Shown here: positions 1 through 13,158 of the stretch, in pieces | How positions within the stretch are numbered: the first letter of the stretch is position 1 | Layout: every line of letters starts with the position of its first letter | Assembly (NCBI GenBank): GCA_003342895.1 | Contig: PTFA01000158.1 | Span: forward strand, 365,412-429,411 | Direction of reading: 5' to 3' | DNA from: Casuarius casuarius | Lineage: Eukaryota; Chordata; Aves; Casuariiformes; Casuariidae | DNA length: 64,000 nt | Made by a program: the position numbers and the translations under genes | The notes under the pieces: generated by a model | The model's input: only the letters and a program-made list of their open reading frames with translations | The model's database searches: none | What the model was told of the DNA's origin: nothing

Positions 1-1799
1 AAAGCAGGAACTTCATTCTAATTTTCAGCTCTGTTTTTAAGCAATCAGTCACATCTGCTTCTTTGTTTCTTAGTTCAGCATGCAGCCTTTTATGGTACTA
101 TCCTATTAGTAACTGTTTTGCTTTGTCATGTGCTGTGCTTTACAGTGAACAGTAACACTATGGCTGAGTACAATCAAATTTTCCATCAGTCCTTGGTTAC
201 TGTAGTAACATTATTTATTTTTCCCTGTCTGTTGTTTGTGCTTCCAGTTTAGAGTTGCCATTGCACTTCTTTTTTTTTTTTAAAATAAAACATATATTTA
301 AAAACGATTCACCAAGAGAAGCAGTGAGAGGTCTTCTTTCCCTTAGGACTTGTACTCCCATTTGTTTTGTGTGTTGATGTTTTGTGTTTCATGTTACAGC
401 ATTCTCAGAGCTGCAGTTCATTTCTGCATCGCAGCTGCTCAGATCATACTGGGTGGTAGTGGGAGGAGGAAGAGAAACATAAGATTCATGCAAAATTACA
501 TCTGGTGCAAAAAAAAAAAAAATCCAACTCACAACCCACAGCAATTGGCACCTCAGACCATATTGGTGCTAACACAACTTAGCATGATCAGATTCCTTTT
601 CTGTCCATGTAAGAGACTTGTCTAAACATGAGACAAATGCAAATGCTGGACCCTTTAGGAAAAGTGCCAGATCACACCCCTGGTGCTATTTCTCATGTTC
701 TGGCACAGTGTGTAGCACTGTAGAGTCTAAGCAGAACCAAAATTACATGGCATTTTGTCCACCCATGAATGATCACAACGACATCTCACTACCTTTGTGC
801 GGATGTGCACTATTACAACCTATTTATTTCTCCTTGCCACAAAGCATCTTCCATGCACTGACTCATTTAGAGCTTGCTAACAGGGCTCAGTGAAACTACA
901 CTCTTTACTGGTCTTACTGTCTGATCATAAACCAGTAAAAGAGCCTTTCTTGCTTAATTTCCCCTTCCTACAGAGGTACCCTGTCCATGCTAGCGCTTTG
1001 TAATTTCTTTCGTAGTAAAGGCTGTTTCTAGATAAATATTCTGTGCTGTAATTGTGTTTGTAGCTAGCATGGTTTGATGCTCTGGTGTGGATAGGGTCCT
1101 AGGAACCACCCTGTGAAAGTCAAGGATAAGAAATCTCTCCATCGCACTGAAATTTCAAATCCTCATCCTGGAGAGCAGTGCTGACCCTGAGCTGGTAACC
1201 GCTATGAGCCAGCAACAGTGTCCTAGTTATACCACATCCACCTACCTATCTACCTTTGTTTCCTATGGAGAAGTTGTTGGTGTTACACTTCCACTGTTAC
1301 TTGCTCATCAGCACTCAATCAAATTGTATTTTTGCTTTAGTTTTCTTTTCTTTTTTGGTGTTCTTTCAAATCCTGAAAAGAGGATTCAGTGACTGACAAC
1401 ACATGTGAATATTTGTAGGGAAAAAAGCGTTAAAGAACAAGTTTCCACCTTCTTTTCAAGCTGCAGATTTAAAGCCATAATATCTGCAATGTTCACAGAA
1501 AGTGGTCTTTTAGTGTTCATAGCTTTTAATCTCAGCATTTTTTTCTCTAGAACATTTTGTCCACCATATTATGCATGTGGTTCACTGTGCAACTGCATTC
1601 ATGTGCTCAAGCCCATGCTTTGATGAAATAAATGTATCTTACTGTTCCATTAAAAATAAGACATCTTGTCAATTAGCTCAGAAGTAAGAATGAGGTCATC
1701 ATTATGTTAAAAAAAAAGTGACTATGTTTTAGGGCACAACCCAGCATCAAAGCTAAGAGCAAATAACATCTGCAGTCTATCCAACATATAGCTAGGTCT

Positions 1800-1875
1800 G
1801 GTTCTCAGCTGGTGTAAACCATGGTCAGTCCACTGATTTCAGTGGAGTTCCTCCCATTTACACCACCTGAAGTTG
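1800..1875. repeat. Ancient palindromic interspersed repeat
   Basis: The outer arms CAGCTGGTGTAAA (1806-1818) and TTTACACCACCTG (1857-1869) pair with one mismatch. An inner hairpin CCACTG/CAGTGG (1830-1835 and 1840-1845) lies between them. The TTTACACCAGCTG and TTCAGTGGAGT pieces resemble old hairpin repeats I recognise from sauropsid genomes; I cannot give a family name with certainty. Confidence 0.5.
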
Positions 1876-1964
1876 CACATATATCCTCTCCATTTTGCCT
1901 ACTTTATAGCATTACTGTAAAATGCCAAGGCACCATTATTAAACAAGAGCTCAGCACTTTCTTC

Positions 1965-2075
1965 ATCATTTACTGTTCTTATTACTGTAGCACCCAGAGG
2001 GCTTAGTCATGGACCAAGACCCTTTTTGAGGTAGGTGCTGTGAAATTTTTGAACAAAAAGGCACCCACATGGGCC
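1965..2075. repeat. Ancient amniote SINE-like repeat fragment
   Basis: TTACTGTAGCACCCAGAGGG, then CTTAGTCATGGACCAAGACC, GTAGGTGCTGTG and GAACAAAAAGGC follow the order of a common old interspersed repeat of reptiles and birds (TGTAGCACCTAGGAGCCC, AGTCATGGACCAGGACCCC, GTGCTGTACAAACACAGAAC). The family name is uncertain. Confidence 0.45.
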
Positions 2076-2087
2076 AAACACTGTGGC

Positions 2088-2171
2088 CAGATTTTCAGAA
2101 GGCTTCAGCCACACCGTCATCTCACCGAGAGCAATAGGAACCACCGCCTGGTTGGCCCTTTTGAGAATCTG
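2088..2171. repeat. Second ancient palindromic repeat
   Basis: The left arm CAGATTTTCAGAAGGC (2088-2103) is nearly complementary to the right arm CCCTTTTGAGAATCTG (2156-2171), with about 13 of 16 positions pairing. The arms match the GCCAGATTTTCAAAAG ends of a known type of old hairpin repeat in sauropsids. Confidence 0.45.
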
Positions 2172-4229
2172 TCTTTAAGGTGACACAAGCGAGACACGAG
2201 CTATCATCCCTCACACAGCGCTAGCAGCTTACACCGTCTGGCCCTGACCTACAGCCCAGGCAACTTCCAGTGATGCCCTGAGGTAAAACAGCATTTCGGA
2301 GAATGGGCGGTAGCCAGAAACCTAAGTCTTAAAAAAAAAACTCTTGAAAAAAAAAAAAGCAACAGTGTTGGCTCTTAGTGAGATAGCAACCTTTTAATTT
2401 CTGGATTTGTGTTCCTAAATTTGAGTCGGCCAGTCCAAACTTCCAAGTGCAACAGCCTGTGTTCAGGAGGCCGCTTCTGTCTGACAACGCTGGCCAACTT
2501 GTGTCTCTTTAGCAGGATGTTTCTCAATCCGGCTGTTGTTTGGGGTACTCAGAATCTGAACTGGAGTTTACAAAATACACTATCTGGCTTACACTCCTGT
2601 TATGTGTAAATACTCTGCGCATCCATTCCATTTGTGTAAAGAATAAAGCACACACAATTATAAAAATTAAGATGTATATTTCATACTAGCTGTGTCCTTG
2701 CTTATTTATTCCGTTCCAAGCCCTCAGTTGTGGTTCAGTTGTAAATGCTTGATAGAGTGTTTATAAATATGTCATGAATTTTATTATAAAATATTAATAT
2801 TAAAGCATTTTTACACTTTATAGCAAATGGCTTCTTCACAAGGCATAATTTGTCTTTTTTCCTTAAAGCAAATTAGTGAAAGAGAATGCATATGCTCTTA
2901 ATACGTCTTCAGGGAGAATCACATCTATCACACAACACAAACAGAAATCTGGAGATGGGAAGAACCGAGGATACAGAAACTCTTCTTTCTTGCTTTTTTT
3001 TGTTTTCATTTTGAATTCACAGTGACTTGAAAGTAACCACTGAGAAGGTTCGGTCTGCTCAAGTACTGCCACTTTTTCGTCACCTCACTTCTTCTGTGTA
3101 TTGGGTATTATCAGCATCTTGGTCAATAATCATGAGTGGATTTTTTTTTAATTAAAGAATTGCTCCATGTTTCTGGCATCACAACGTAGCCATTGGGCTA
3201 AGTTTTGTAATAGCTACATGCTTATAAGCAGATTAGTGGAGCATAAACTTCAGTTGTGCTATGGGGTCCTACCAGTCCAAGAACCTTGGCTTTTGTCCAT
3301 CCCAGGAAAGTCTTTGCAGATGGCTTGTCAGGCTCCAGGGAGGCTATGTGAACATTTCCAATTTTCTTCAGAGGCAGAAACACGACAGGGACACTGCTTT
3401 TGATAGACAGACTGTGCTAAAATAGTTCAGACTGCAGAGGACCACAGCGCTTCCATATGGCTCTGGGAGCCATAACTGACACTATAGGGAGACAAAAATC
3501 TGTCCGTGGAGTTTTACATGCATAATCACAAGGATGGTTAATCATCCAAACATTCATTGTGATGCTTTATACTTCCTGAATAGATTCAGAAGAGGGAGAG
3601 AATCCAAACAACAGCTCACATTGATATGCAGATGAGCACAACTTAAAAAAAAAAAAAAAAAAGTTAGCAAGTCATTTCTGAAAAACCAATGTGTTTACCG
3701 AGAGATTTTTCACAGCCATGAGTTACAGTCTTAGCAACAAAGTGAAGTTGCTTTCCAGAGCAGCGCTGTAGGAAGCAGACGATAGATGAGCTCTTCATTA
3801 CAGCCTCAGCTCCTCTTAAAGTAATTTCCTCTTCTTTCTCTGGGCAAAACTGAACTAACTCCCTGGACTACACTCTGCAAAAACAAGAGAAACTTGGAAA
3901 ATAGTCTTTGCAAAATGCCTGAGAAGCAGGAGATATTTAAAATTTCAGGAACCTAGACATGAGGTGAATATCAGTTCAGGCATGGGCGGCACACATTGCT
4001 AGCCTACTGTCTCAGCCAGGCACCGAGTATGTAAAGAACGGGGACCATCCCTCACTTGTTCAGTGCAACTGCAGTCTATAGCTGCTGAGTTAAAAGTGAT
4101 GACAGAAGCATGAATTTTGCCCCAATGGAAGTAAAAGCACAGTCTAGTCCATGGTAGCTGATGGTTCACGTTCAGAAGTAAATCTAAATAAATGAAGGGG
4201 CCCAAGATAACCATCTCAGCAAATGTATA

Positions 4230-4253
4230 TGTGTGTGTGTGTGTGTGTGTGTG
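4230..4253. repeat. (TG)12 microsatellite
   Basis: Twelve perfect TG units. The 130-codon minus-strand open frame that runs through the repeat is a by-product of its low complexity. Confidence 0.95.
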
Positions 4254-7200
4254 CATGTGCAAAAAATATTTGTCTTCTATTATTATCCCACAATATTTGC
4301 CTTTTCCAACGGTCACTTCACACAGCCAACCAAATATCTGGACTTGGTTGTCCAGTCGCACCCTTGCGGCTTGAAGGACATTCTGTCCCAACCTGAAAAA
4401 TTACTTGGGACCAGAGTAAAAAAATACACTACTGCTATATATGGCCAAGTTCCTTATCCCTCTTGGAAAAGTCATTTCACATTGACCTTTGAAGGAATTT
4501 AGGTGCCTGCCTGGCATCAGCAAGTTATTCATTTCAAATCAAGGTAATGATACCTAGATCCCAGTGTCACCTGTGGAAAGGCAGCACAATGGAGCTCTGG
4601 TTCCTAAATCTCTAGGGTACATTTCAAGTCTTCTTCCCCACCACCAATCTGCACAGCAGTCTCTTTGCTATCAAAAATCTCAGACAATGCAGGAACAGCT
4701 ACTGTGAAGCTCTACCAGAGCAGGACTTGCCTATGATGACATTGTAAAGCCCTTACCTGCAAGGAAGGTATCATAACGGCTACAGAAGAGATCAGTTTGG
4801 GTTGATTGGTAAGGTATGGCACCAGTAAAACAACTGTAGCTGAACTGGTCTGTAGACCAGTTTAGAAAGCTGTGGGCCAGAACACAGCTTCCCTGTTAGA
4901 CAGAGTAGGAAAGGCTCTTCTGGACAGCCCTCCCACTGCTGCAGTTTCTCTTGCTGATGGAGATGTTTCCTTTTCGACACACTGGAGAGCTAATGGTGCA
5001 GACTACACCAGGGAGGCAGAGAATGGTGCCTAGAAGAGACATCTAATTTTATTCAGCAAAGAAATTGAAATATTTGCTACAGAAGCTCATTAATTACTGT
5101 CAACTGCTCATTAGCCCTCAATCTAAGCAGAAGCAGGTGGTAGCAACCAGGGAAAATGAATTAAGTCTTATACATTGTTAGCTTAATGGTAACAGGGCTG
5201 TTACAACACCAGTAGAAAAGCAGTACACAGCTGGCCTGCACACTGTATCAATTGATGATCTGATGTCCCAAGCTAAACAACTCGCCTGAATTTGGGGGTT
5301 GCTCTGGTATGTGAAGATAATTAACCTAAATCTTCTTATGATTTCCCTTCCACACTCACTGATTCCCTGGCGCTGGCAAAGAATTTGCCTTGCTGTAGAA
5401 TCTAGAAATGCAATAGGGGATCAGTTATAAATTGAAATGTGCAGATGTCTTTAAGCTGCAAAACATGGGGATGGGATTTAAACATGCAAGGAAAGTACAA
5501 AGGTGCTGCTAGCCTGGACTCAGCAGCACCTCTAACAAGTGCTCCCGTGAAGTTCCAGTTGGCAGCAAAACCTCCACCAGCGACACCTCTACTGGCACTG
5601 CCCAAAACCTACCCAACTTCTGCAGGGTGAGACCACCACCCTGGCAGGCAAATCTGAAAATAAATCATGCCAGGCTTCAAGAAACCATTTTTTTAAGATC
5701 CCCACACCTTCTTCGCCCTTTCTCCCAAGAAAGGGACTTGTCACTGTGCCGTCTGCAGTAACAGTTGGTCAAGGGGCTGTCCAATATCTCCAAAGTCAAA
5801 GCATAGGGCTAAAATGTCACATTTAGCAGCATGTTTAAGCACTGAGAGTATCAAACCAATGTCAAATACCCATTTCTTTCTCTCTTTTTTTTAACAGAAA
5901 ATATTTTGAATGCTGTCATACCAATGACTTGTGGAATGAATCTAAAGGGTCTGAGAGTAGATGTTTGTCTTATAATCCTGCCATCACCTATGTGCATAGG
6001 GCTTTTAAATAGGCTTTGCTGAATGCAGGAGTCACCACAGCACACCATTTTCCCCAGTGATGGTAAATCCATTGGCTGTATTCTGCCTGCTTGGATATGG
6101 TTTGCTGAGATTCACTTGCTGAGTAATGGCGATACACCTTCAGTAAAATATTAGACAAATATTTTCTAAGCTTTAAACTTGGCCTAATCTCTACATAATC
6201 CTTCTTTAATAGAGTTGGTCTTTGCTGTAGGTAAAGATGTTTATTAGCTTGCAGTATAATCTCCCAGGCAGGGCATCTAGAGCCCCTTTTTTCAATGGCA
6301 ACCACATAATCATATTTTAGAGCTGCTAAAGGAGCAAAAACACAATACAATGTTCTGAGGCAGCAAGTGCTAAATAGGGAAAAGCCCTGAAGATCTCTAA
6401 CTCTGCAACAATTTGCAGAAAGGGCACTTCCAATTAAATGAGCTTAGGTGTTAGCCTGAACTTAGTTGCTGCAGTGTACAGGACAACAGGAAAGTGAATA
6501 TTGCCTTATTTAGCTGGATGAATTTGGGGCCAGGGCAGGCAGGGGGACAGAAATCTCATCAACCGTAGCAGGTACATAAATGAGGCCTTAGGCCCCAGGC
6601 GTAGTTGAAAGAGATGTACGGTGAGCGGGAAGGTCTCATCTTATTCAGTGCCTGCTACACCCCATTAACCAGCAGTTACAGATGGTGGCTAAGGGCCATC
6701 TGGGCGTCCCTCATGTACTGGAGACTAACAATTTCTAGACATTAAAAGACCTGAAGTCAAACACTAGGAGCAAGGCAAGCGATAATTCATAGCCCTACAG
6801 GGAGAAACCCGTCCTTAAAGGAGCCTTTGCTCTGGGAAATAAATCACAAATCTCTGCCCAACCTTTCCAACCCAGCTGTGTGCAGAAACCAAGGCTGGGC
6901 TGCACCACTGTGTGTGCCTCGGAGGGACTCGCACAACCAAGGCACAACTTTGCTCGCAAACACTTTCTGAAGGGCCCATCCATACAGGTGCCCCAAGCCA
7001 GCTCCATTGGCTGCACAGAACAGCTTCAAGGCTCGCTCTTCCCCACATAGCTGCACGCACATGCACACACACAGTCACTGCAGCACAACCTTCCATCTGT
7101 TCCCGTAGTCGCACAGCTTCAAAAAGAGCTGAAGCCCCACAGGAGCATGAAGGGACCAGAGGTGGCCCAGAGAGACCATCCTGGGAGCAGAGGGACCCTG

Positions 7201-9610
7201 ACACCGTGGGAGAATTGCAGCATGGGCCATTTCGGGACTCGTTCTGGCTGGCAGCACCATACCTGAGCCACTACCTGACAAATACTTTGAGACACTTGTA
7301 TTAATTGCCAGGAGATTCTTGCCTCTAGTGAGCATGGTAAAAATCTCCTTGCCAGCAGCCTTTGGTTAACAATATGTAGTAATTAGTGTGATCCCTTTAG
7401 TATATGGAGCTTATATGCAGCTGTGAGGGGCCCCTCTGCCTCCAACGAGATGGGCAGAAGCAGCAAGGGGCACAAATTCCTGACCCAAGCAGCATTAAAG
7501 CAGCTGCTGTGCCACACGTTCAGCTGCAAATGCTGCAGCCAGCAGCACAGTATTTCTCTACCTAGACTGTGAGCACCGGTTTCCCTCCTACAAAGCTCAG
7601 GCGCAGAGCCCAAAACCTCGGTGGCATTTAGACTCACACACTCTCAAGATGTAAAACTGCACAGGGCAGTTCCTCAGTGTCCCTTGCATAGGTACTCAAA
7701 TAGCACATATCCATTACAGGACAGCCCAGGGCAGGAAATGCATACAATATATTTTATAAATAGCTGTCTTGAGACTTGCACTGCAGTGAAGCCAGTGTTT
7801 CTCTGGATCTCTGGATTCCTGCCTGGCTGGAAAGCTTTCGGGAGACAAGGGGAGCATACACATACAGACACCAATATCCCTCTGAGAGGATGCCGCCTTT
7901 GCTGGAGTGGAGCCATTGGGGTGGTTGAGATACAGCTTGTTTAGGAATTAATTCTCTTGATAGTTGCTGGAGCTGGGTCTTCCTTAGCTACCCATAGCAA
8001 CATAGCCGAAGATTTATATTTGCCCTAGGTTAGCCTCGCTGTCTGTTTGGGATATAACTGGTGAATTCACCTCCATATGATGCTTGTGCATGGTGCTAGG
8101 AAGTAGTCAAGCTACCTCACTCTGTCCTGTTAGTGTTTGTCTCTGTTGTGCTTGGACAATGCAGTAGGTGAGAAATAATTTAAATGGTAGACTTTTATTG
8201 AGATCATTTTTAGCTGGAGGTGCAAAAAGTGGAGTCAAGAAACAAAAAAAAAAAAATGTCAGCAGAGTGAACTTTCCATTGCAAACGCCATAATAAACGG
8301 CTGTGTGTGAGCAGGAGAAGAAAAAGTATGAAGAAATAACCTGGAGCTGAGAAAAATATGAGAACATCGCCACAGAGGAAGAGTTTACCATGTGGAAATC
8401 AAGGAGGAAGGGGGCTATGAAGCTGACAAAATCACAGAGCCAGAGGATGTTATCCTAAGTGATATCAAGAGCTAGAACTGCTCACAGGGAGCATTAGTCT
8501 CCTAGGACAGTATTTTCTTCTGGTTCAAGAAAAACAAAGAAAGTCTTGATAAGCATAGAACAAAAATAAATTAAGATGCATTGGCTACTCTTCTTGTCTG
8601 GCCTCTTTCAAGCAGAAAGGAGGAGCCCGCTCCAGCTATGGCAGCTGCAGAGCCCTGCTGAGTACGAATAAGTGAGGATGCAGAGCTTTCCTGGGAGCCT
8701 ACCATCCCCAGATGCCCTCTAAATGGGGGCTGGGATGTTTGCGCCTGATTAGTGGGCTTCTCTGCTCAGTGGGTTTGCTAGTCTCTCAGGTCTACCTTGC
8801 TCTGGATGTAGCTTACAATACTTGCAAACGACATGCTCTGTCTCCAGGAGCAGTGATCCCCCCCCACACAGTGTCAGCACCATTTGCCGTCAGGAATGGA
8901 GGGGTGGTAAGTAGCAGTTCCGCAGCATCAAGTCCTATATACTCTTTAAATCAGGGCATATGGCAACATTACAGAAATTGGGAGAATGGAGAGGAGAGAA
9001 AGGACCCTTTCCTAGTCTTGCCCTAGCCCAGCTCACTGGAGCTGGAAGGCTACAAGTTCTTTGAATATGATTCCACTTTCAGTTCACATGAGTAAAACGT
9101 TAGGCACCGCATTAATTCACTAAATTGCAGCCATGCTGGAGGTTAGCTGAGACAACGTGCCGATCTCCTCTGTTCTTTCTAACTGTGCCAAGAGACCTCC
9201 TTCTCCTCAAAATATAAAGACAGATGTGCTAACACATGCCTTCAGTCCCAGACTGGGGAACTGGTGCCGTGGACCACTCTTGCACCCCCACACTTCTCAA
9301 CACCTCAGGTTATTTCCCTGATTGTAGGGGTTATGGCAGCACTGCAAGTATTATACAATTTGTGTTACACAGTCTGCTCTCCTAAAGAGATCATGATCAG
9401 TAGGGACAAGAGCAAAAGTGTTGAAGGGAAAGAGCAGCACAAAAAGTTGACAATTAGGTATGCACAAGAAAAGCTGGCCTGATGACAGCAACAGGGCTGC
9501 GATGAGAATTGTCCTAAAACCATACCTTTCTAGCCACTTACAACCTCACATTTTGTTCAAACTGTCTGCTAACCCTGCTGTCCTGGGACACGCATCAAGT
9601 ACACAGCCAA

Positions 9611-9641
9611 AAATAATAATAATAGTAATAATAATAATAAA
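9611..9641. repeat. (AAT)n microsatellite
   Basis: About ten AAT units with one AGT interruption. Confidence 0.95.
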
Positions 9642-12600
9642 AGACTTTCTGCCCAGTTTGAAATCCCAGGTGTTTGGCTGCATACCAGACAGAGACGGAA
9701 AGCTGTATGTAGTAGAACTTTTCATAGTGAAATAATGCCCCAAAAATGTCAGGTCAGAAATGTCACATATTTTGACATTCAAGACTCAGAACAGAACTTT
9801 CAGACTGATAGACCACAGCAAAACATTCCAGACTACAGCTAAACCACATCAGCTGGTGGTTCCTTTTTTTAGTATAAAAACACCATTAAAAAATCAGTCT
9901 TTTGGTCTGGATAATTTTAGATGAACCCAATGTCTGATGGAAAAAAATGTTTGTTCCAGACATTGTGACCAGCTTTGCCCAGACCCTTGAGAAGTTTCCA
10001 TGGTGGAGTATGAAGTTTATGTGATATGGGCACTGATTTGACAGAGATTTGTGAGCCATTAGTAAGAGAATGTATCATATGCTTACACAGATCAATTCCC
10101 ATCAAGCAGTGAAAGTAGAAAATAGATTGCAAATATGTTACAGAGTAGATACTAGGAACTTTTACCACCCAAATGGTAAGCTGTGTTTGAAAAGTGAGCT
10201 GGAAAAAAGCATAACTTGGAAGTGCCAGACATCTCAAAATCTTTCTCATTCTGAAACACTTATTGGAGGATTTTTTACCAATTAATGCCCATGAATGAGC
10301 CATCTTACTTTTAGATTTTCAAAGAATCTGTTTTTACACCTGCAAAGAATTAAGTACTGCAGAACTGGAATTGAAGAATGAGCAGATACCTTAGATAAAA
10401 TTGTTAGGATATGTTGTAGGAAAATTAGATTTAAAGTGTCAAAACAAAGGGATTGAAGCAAACAAACCAATGAAAGTGATGGTCCAGGGACAAACAGTAG
10501 GAGGTACAGAATGAATTATGTCACAGAAAATAGCAGCCAGGTGAAGGCGAGATTAATAGGAAAATAAAATCTGTAAGATAGGAATAAAAATGAGTTTGGT
10601 AGAAACTGGCCTGGTCAGAAGAGGAAAGGATGGCAGTGGAGAATGAAGCTGCCCAAAACTGGATCAGTTGGAGCATAACCCATAGAAAAATGAGTCTCCT
10701 AAACTTGGCGTGCTGAGAGAGGACTGATACTCTTCATATACAATGTCCTGGTAACCCAACACCTTCAAAACCCTCCAGGGACACCCAGCATGACTGCCTC
10801 ACTGTCATCAGCGAGGTCATCAACTCCATAAGGCGTTGAAGCTATGAAACTTCGGTTTCTCATTTGTACCCATCCAGGAATATAAGGGCCCTTCCCACAG
10901 CCCTCCTGCCCCAGGCAATACACCTAAAACCACACTAATATTACCATGGTCTGAGCTGCTTGGAGTGGATTTGCAGCAGCTGTACCTCATTGCTTTGCCT
11001 CTGCATCTCCTCAGTTGAGACTTTGGCCTTTTACTAATCCTGCTATTTGATGTAGATTCTTTGCAATTCCAGCCTAAGCATTCACCAACCGAAGGTTTCC
11101 TTCCAAAATGGGTAAAGCAGCTTTCCATTAGATGGACACATGTATTTAAAATACCCATCTCTTTAGGACTTCTAGCATTTAAAATGGCCACTAGCAGTAG
11201 CATTAATTACAGATTGCTAAATCAAGAGGGGGGTTTTTTTGTTTGTTTTCTCAGTACCTAGTCAAATCACGTGCCACAGGCACATTTGGAGTCTCTGGTC
11301 TACCCCACACAGCCCCAGGTAGCCACTGCAGAGCAGTGTTCAGCCTATGCATGACTGGCCCACCAACCTCGCTTATCAAGAATGCTTTCTTTAATCTGAA
11401 TTCCCTTTTGCACATCCATCATTGCCTCTGAATTTAGCAGAAAGCAACGTTTCTTACAAATGAGCAATCTCCCTACTCAGCAAAGACAGCCCGTGTGAAT
11501 TCCCCCATTCGTGACTGAAAAATCCCGTAAGTTAAAGACTATGCTGCAAAATGGTTCAAATTTCCATGTCACCTTCAGCACAAGCAAATCTGCCCTCCCA
11601 CACTGAATACAGGTATGTTCTCTTGGCTGTTTTTTTTCTTACTTTTGTATTACAGTCATCATGAATATGGAAAATAATTGAGGAGGCTCCAAGACAATCT
11701 TATTTCAACTTCTTCATCTGAGGTCAAGGGGGACAGTACCATAAATCTCGAGCTCCACATTTCCAAGCACAGGGACTGATAGAAGAATGTAAAAAACAAT
11801 GTTATAGCAATACTGTCGGTCAAGCCCTGTAGATCACGTGCATGTGAGAGATGCTGATGGGATTTCAGACGTTTTAGAAAATGTCAGCAAGGTGTTCTGA
11901 AAAAGAAAAAAAAATGAAAATGACAGGCATAAAAAATCTAGCAAAATAAAGATCTGTTGAAATACAAAGTGCCATTTTTCATCAGAGATCAAGTGAAGCT
12001 TAGTCTGCATGTATTTTTGTTAACAACAGTACACTTCTACTGTTTCTCACTTGGTTTTCAAGTATAGTAATAATTTTATACAATTTTCTGCCAAAAAATT
12101 GCCCAACAAGCTGCTTTTTCAGCAGGGCAACACAATAAAAAAAGTACTGTTTATCTATCACATATTTTTGAGCTGTTAAGCTTTTCAACTAATAATAAAA
12201 AGTGTCAATCATATTTTTAGCTGAGGAAATGTGGTCCTGATTGTATCCACGTTATCTCTTTTGTCAGTTACTGCTACCCATCAGTGACGCATTAGTGCCA
12301 GAGCTGAGGGCAGATTTCAGGTTCATTTGAGTTTTCCAGGGAAACTTAAGACTAAAAGTGGCTAGAATTCTAGTTTCTGGCTAAACACTCATGAACACTT
12401 TTTTTAATAAAGAACTGGTCATTTTAAAGGCCATAGCATTTTTCCTTATCAGTCGTGAAATTCAAGTGCTCCAATCTAATATGTGAAATCTAAAGCACAG
12501 CGGTCAGGAAGAGAAGACTTGTCCAACTTCTCCCTCATGGAACCATCCTGGCCTCAGGAGGATTCTGGATAATTTTGTTGATATGTTTCTCTCTTGCTTG

Positions 12601-13114
12601 CTGTTCTTTAAAACTTCATGAAAATTCACAAAACACTGTTCAGGTGATGTCATTACCAGAAAACAACAGGAGGAAGAGAGGAAAGGTATGCGCTGAGAAC
12701 GTAGTTTCCGAAAGTTTCCCAAGGACTAACTAGCTCCAGACACTAGCAGTCCTCTTGAGTCCACAAGAACTGATACAGGACACCAAGAGTTTGCCAAATC
12801 TGTACAGGGTCACTAGCACCCACTGGCACCAACAAGGGGTGGTGTGGACCACATCTAAGAGGGTGCTGGCTGCTATACTCACGATTCTAGACACACCTGA
12901 TAAACCATAGGACTTTTTAACTGAGGGTTTTTCCAAACACCTACCAAGAAGTCACTAGCACGCCAGTACGACCTGCACTTCTGAGTGCACAGCTGGGGTT
13001 TGTCTGCCAGCCGCTGCTCCAACCAGGTAATTATGAGTGAATGTGTGCATTAACTATGTGAGTGAATAAGTGAATGTGTTCTGCGAATTAACTATCTGCT
13101 ATTAATTATAACAG

Positions 13115-13158
13115 CTTGATTCTGTTAACTATAACAGATTATTGCTAACAGAATCAAG
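13115..13158. repeat. Perfect 13-bp inverted repeat with 18-base spacer
   Basis: The left arm CTTGATTCTGTTA (13115-13127) and right arm TAACAGAATCAAG (13146-13158) pair without mismatch. It is not a simple-sequence palindrome and belongs to no repeat family I recognise. Confidence 0.9.

Larger units (their letters stand above)
1..4200. other. Non-coding AT-rich stretch, possibly with 3'-UTR-like sequence
   Basis: Apart from the old repeats at 1.8-2.2 kb I see no exon. Short T and A runs, AATAAA at 2642-2647 and ATTAAA at 2799-2804 in a T-rich context would fit the end of a gene lying to the left on the plus strand, but this is only a possibility. A 17-base A run lies near 3645. Confidence 0.4.

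Noticed and set aside
3999..4391. 130-codon minus-strand open frame
   Set aside because: It runs through the (TG)12 repeat, which gives a THTHTH run. There are no motifs or splice context, and overlapping plus-strand frames exist for the same reason.
6795..7335. Overlapping frames of about 130 codons on both strands
   Set aside because: Frames are open on both strands at once in a GC-richer patch. The residue make-up is rich in Cys, Trp and Ser, and no domain is visible.
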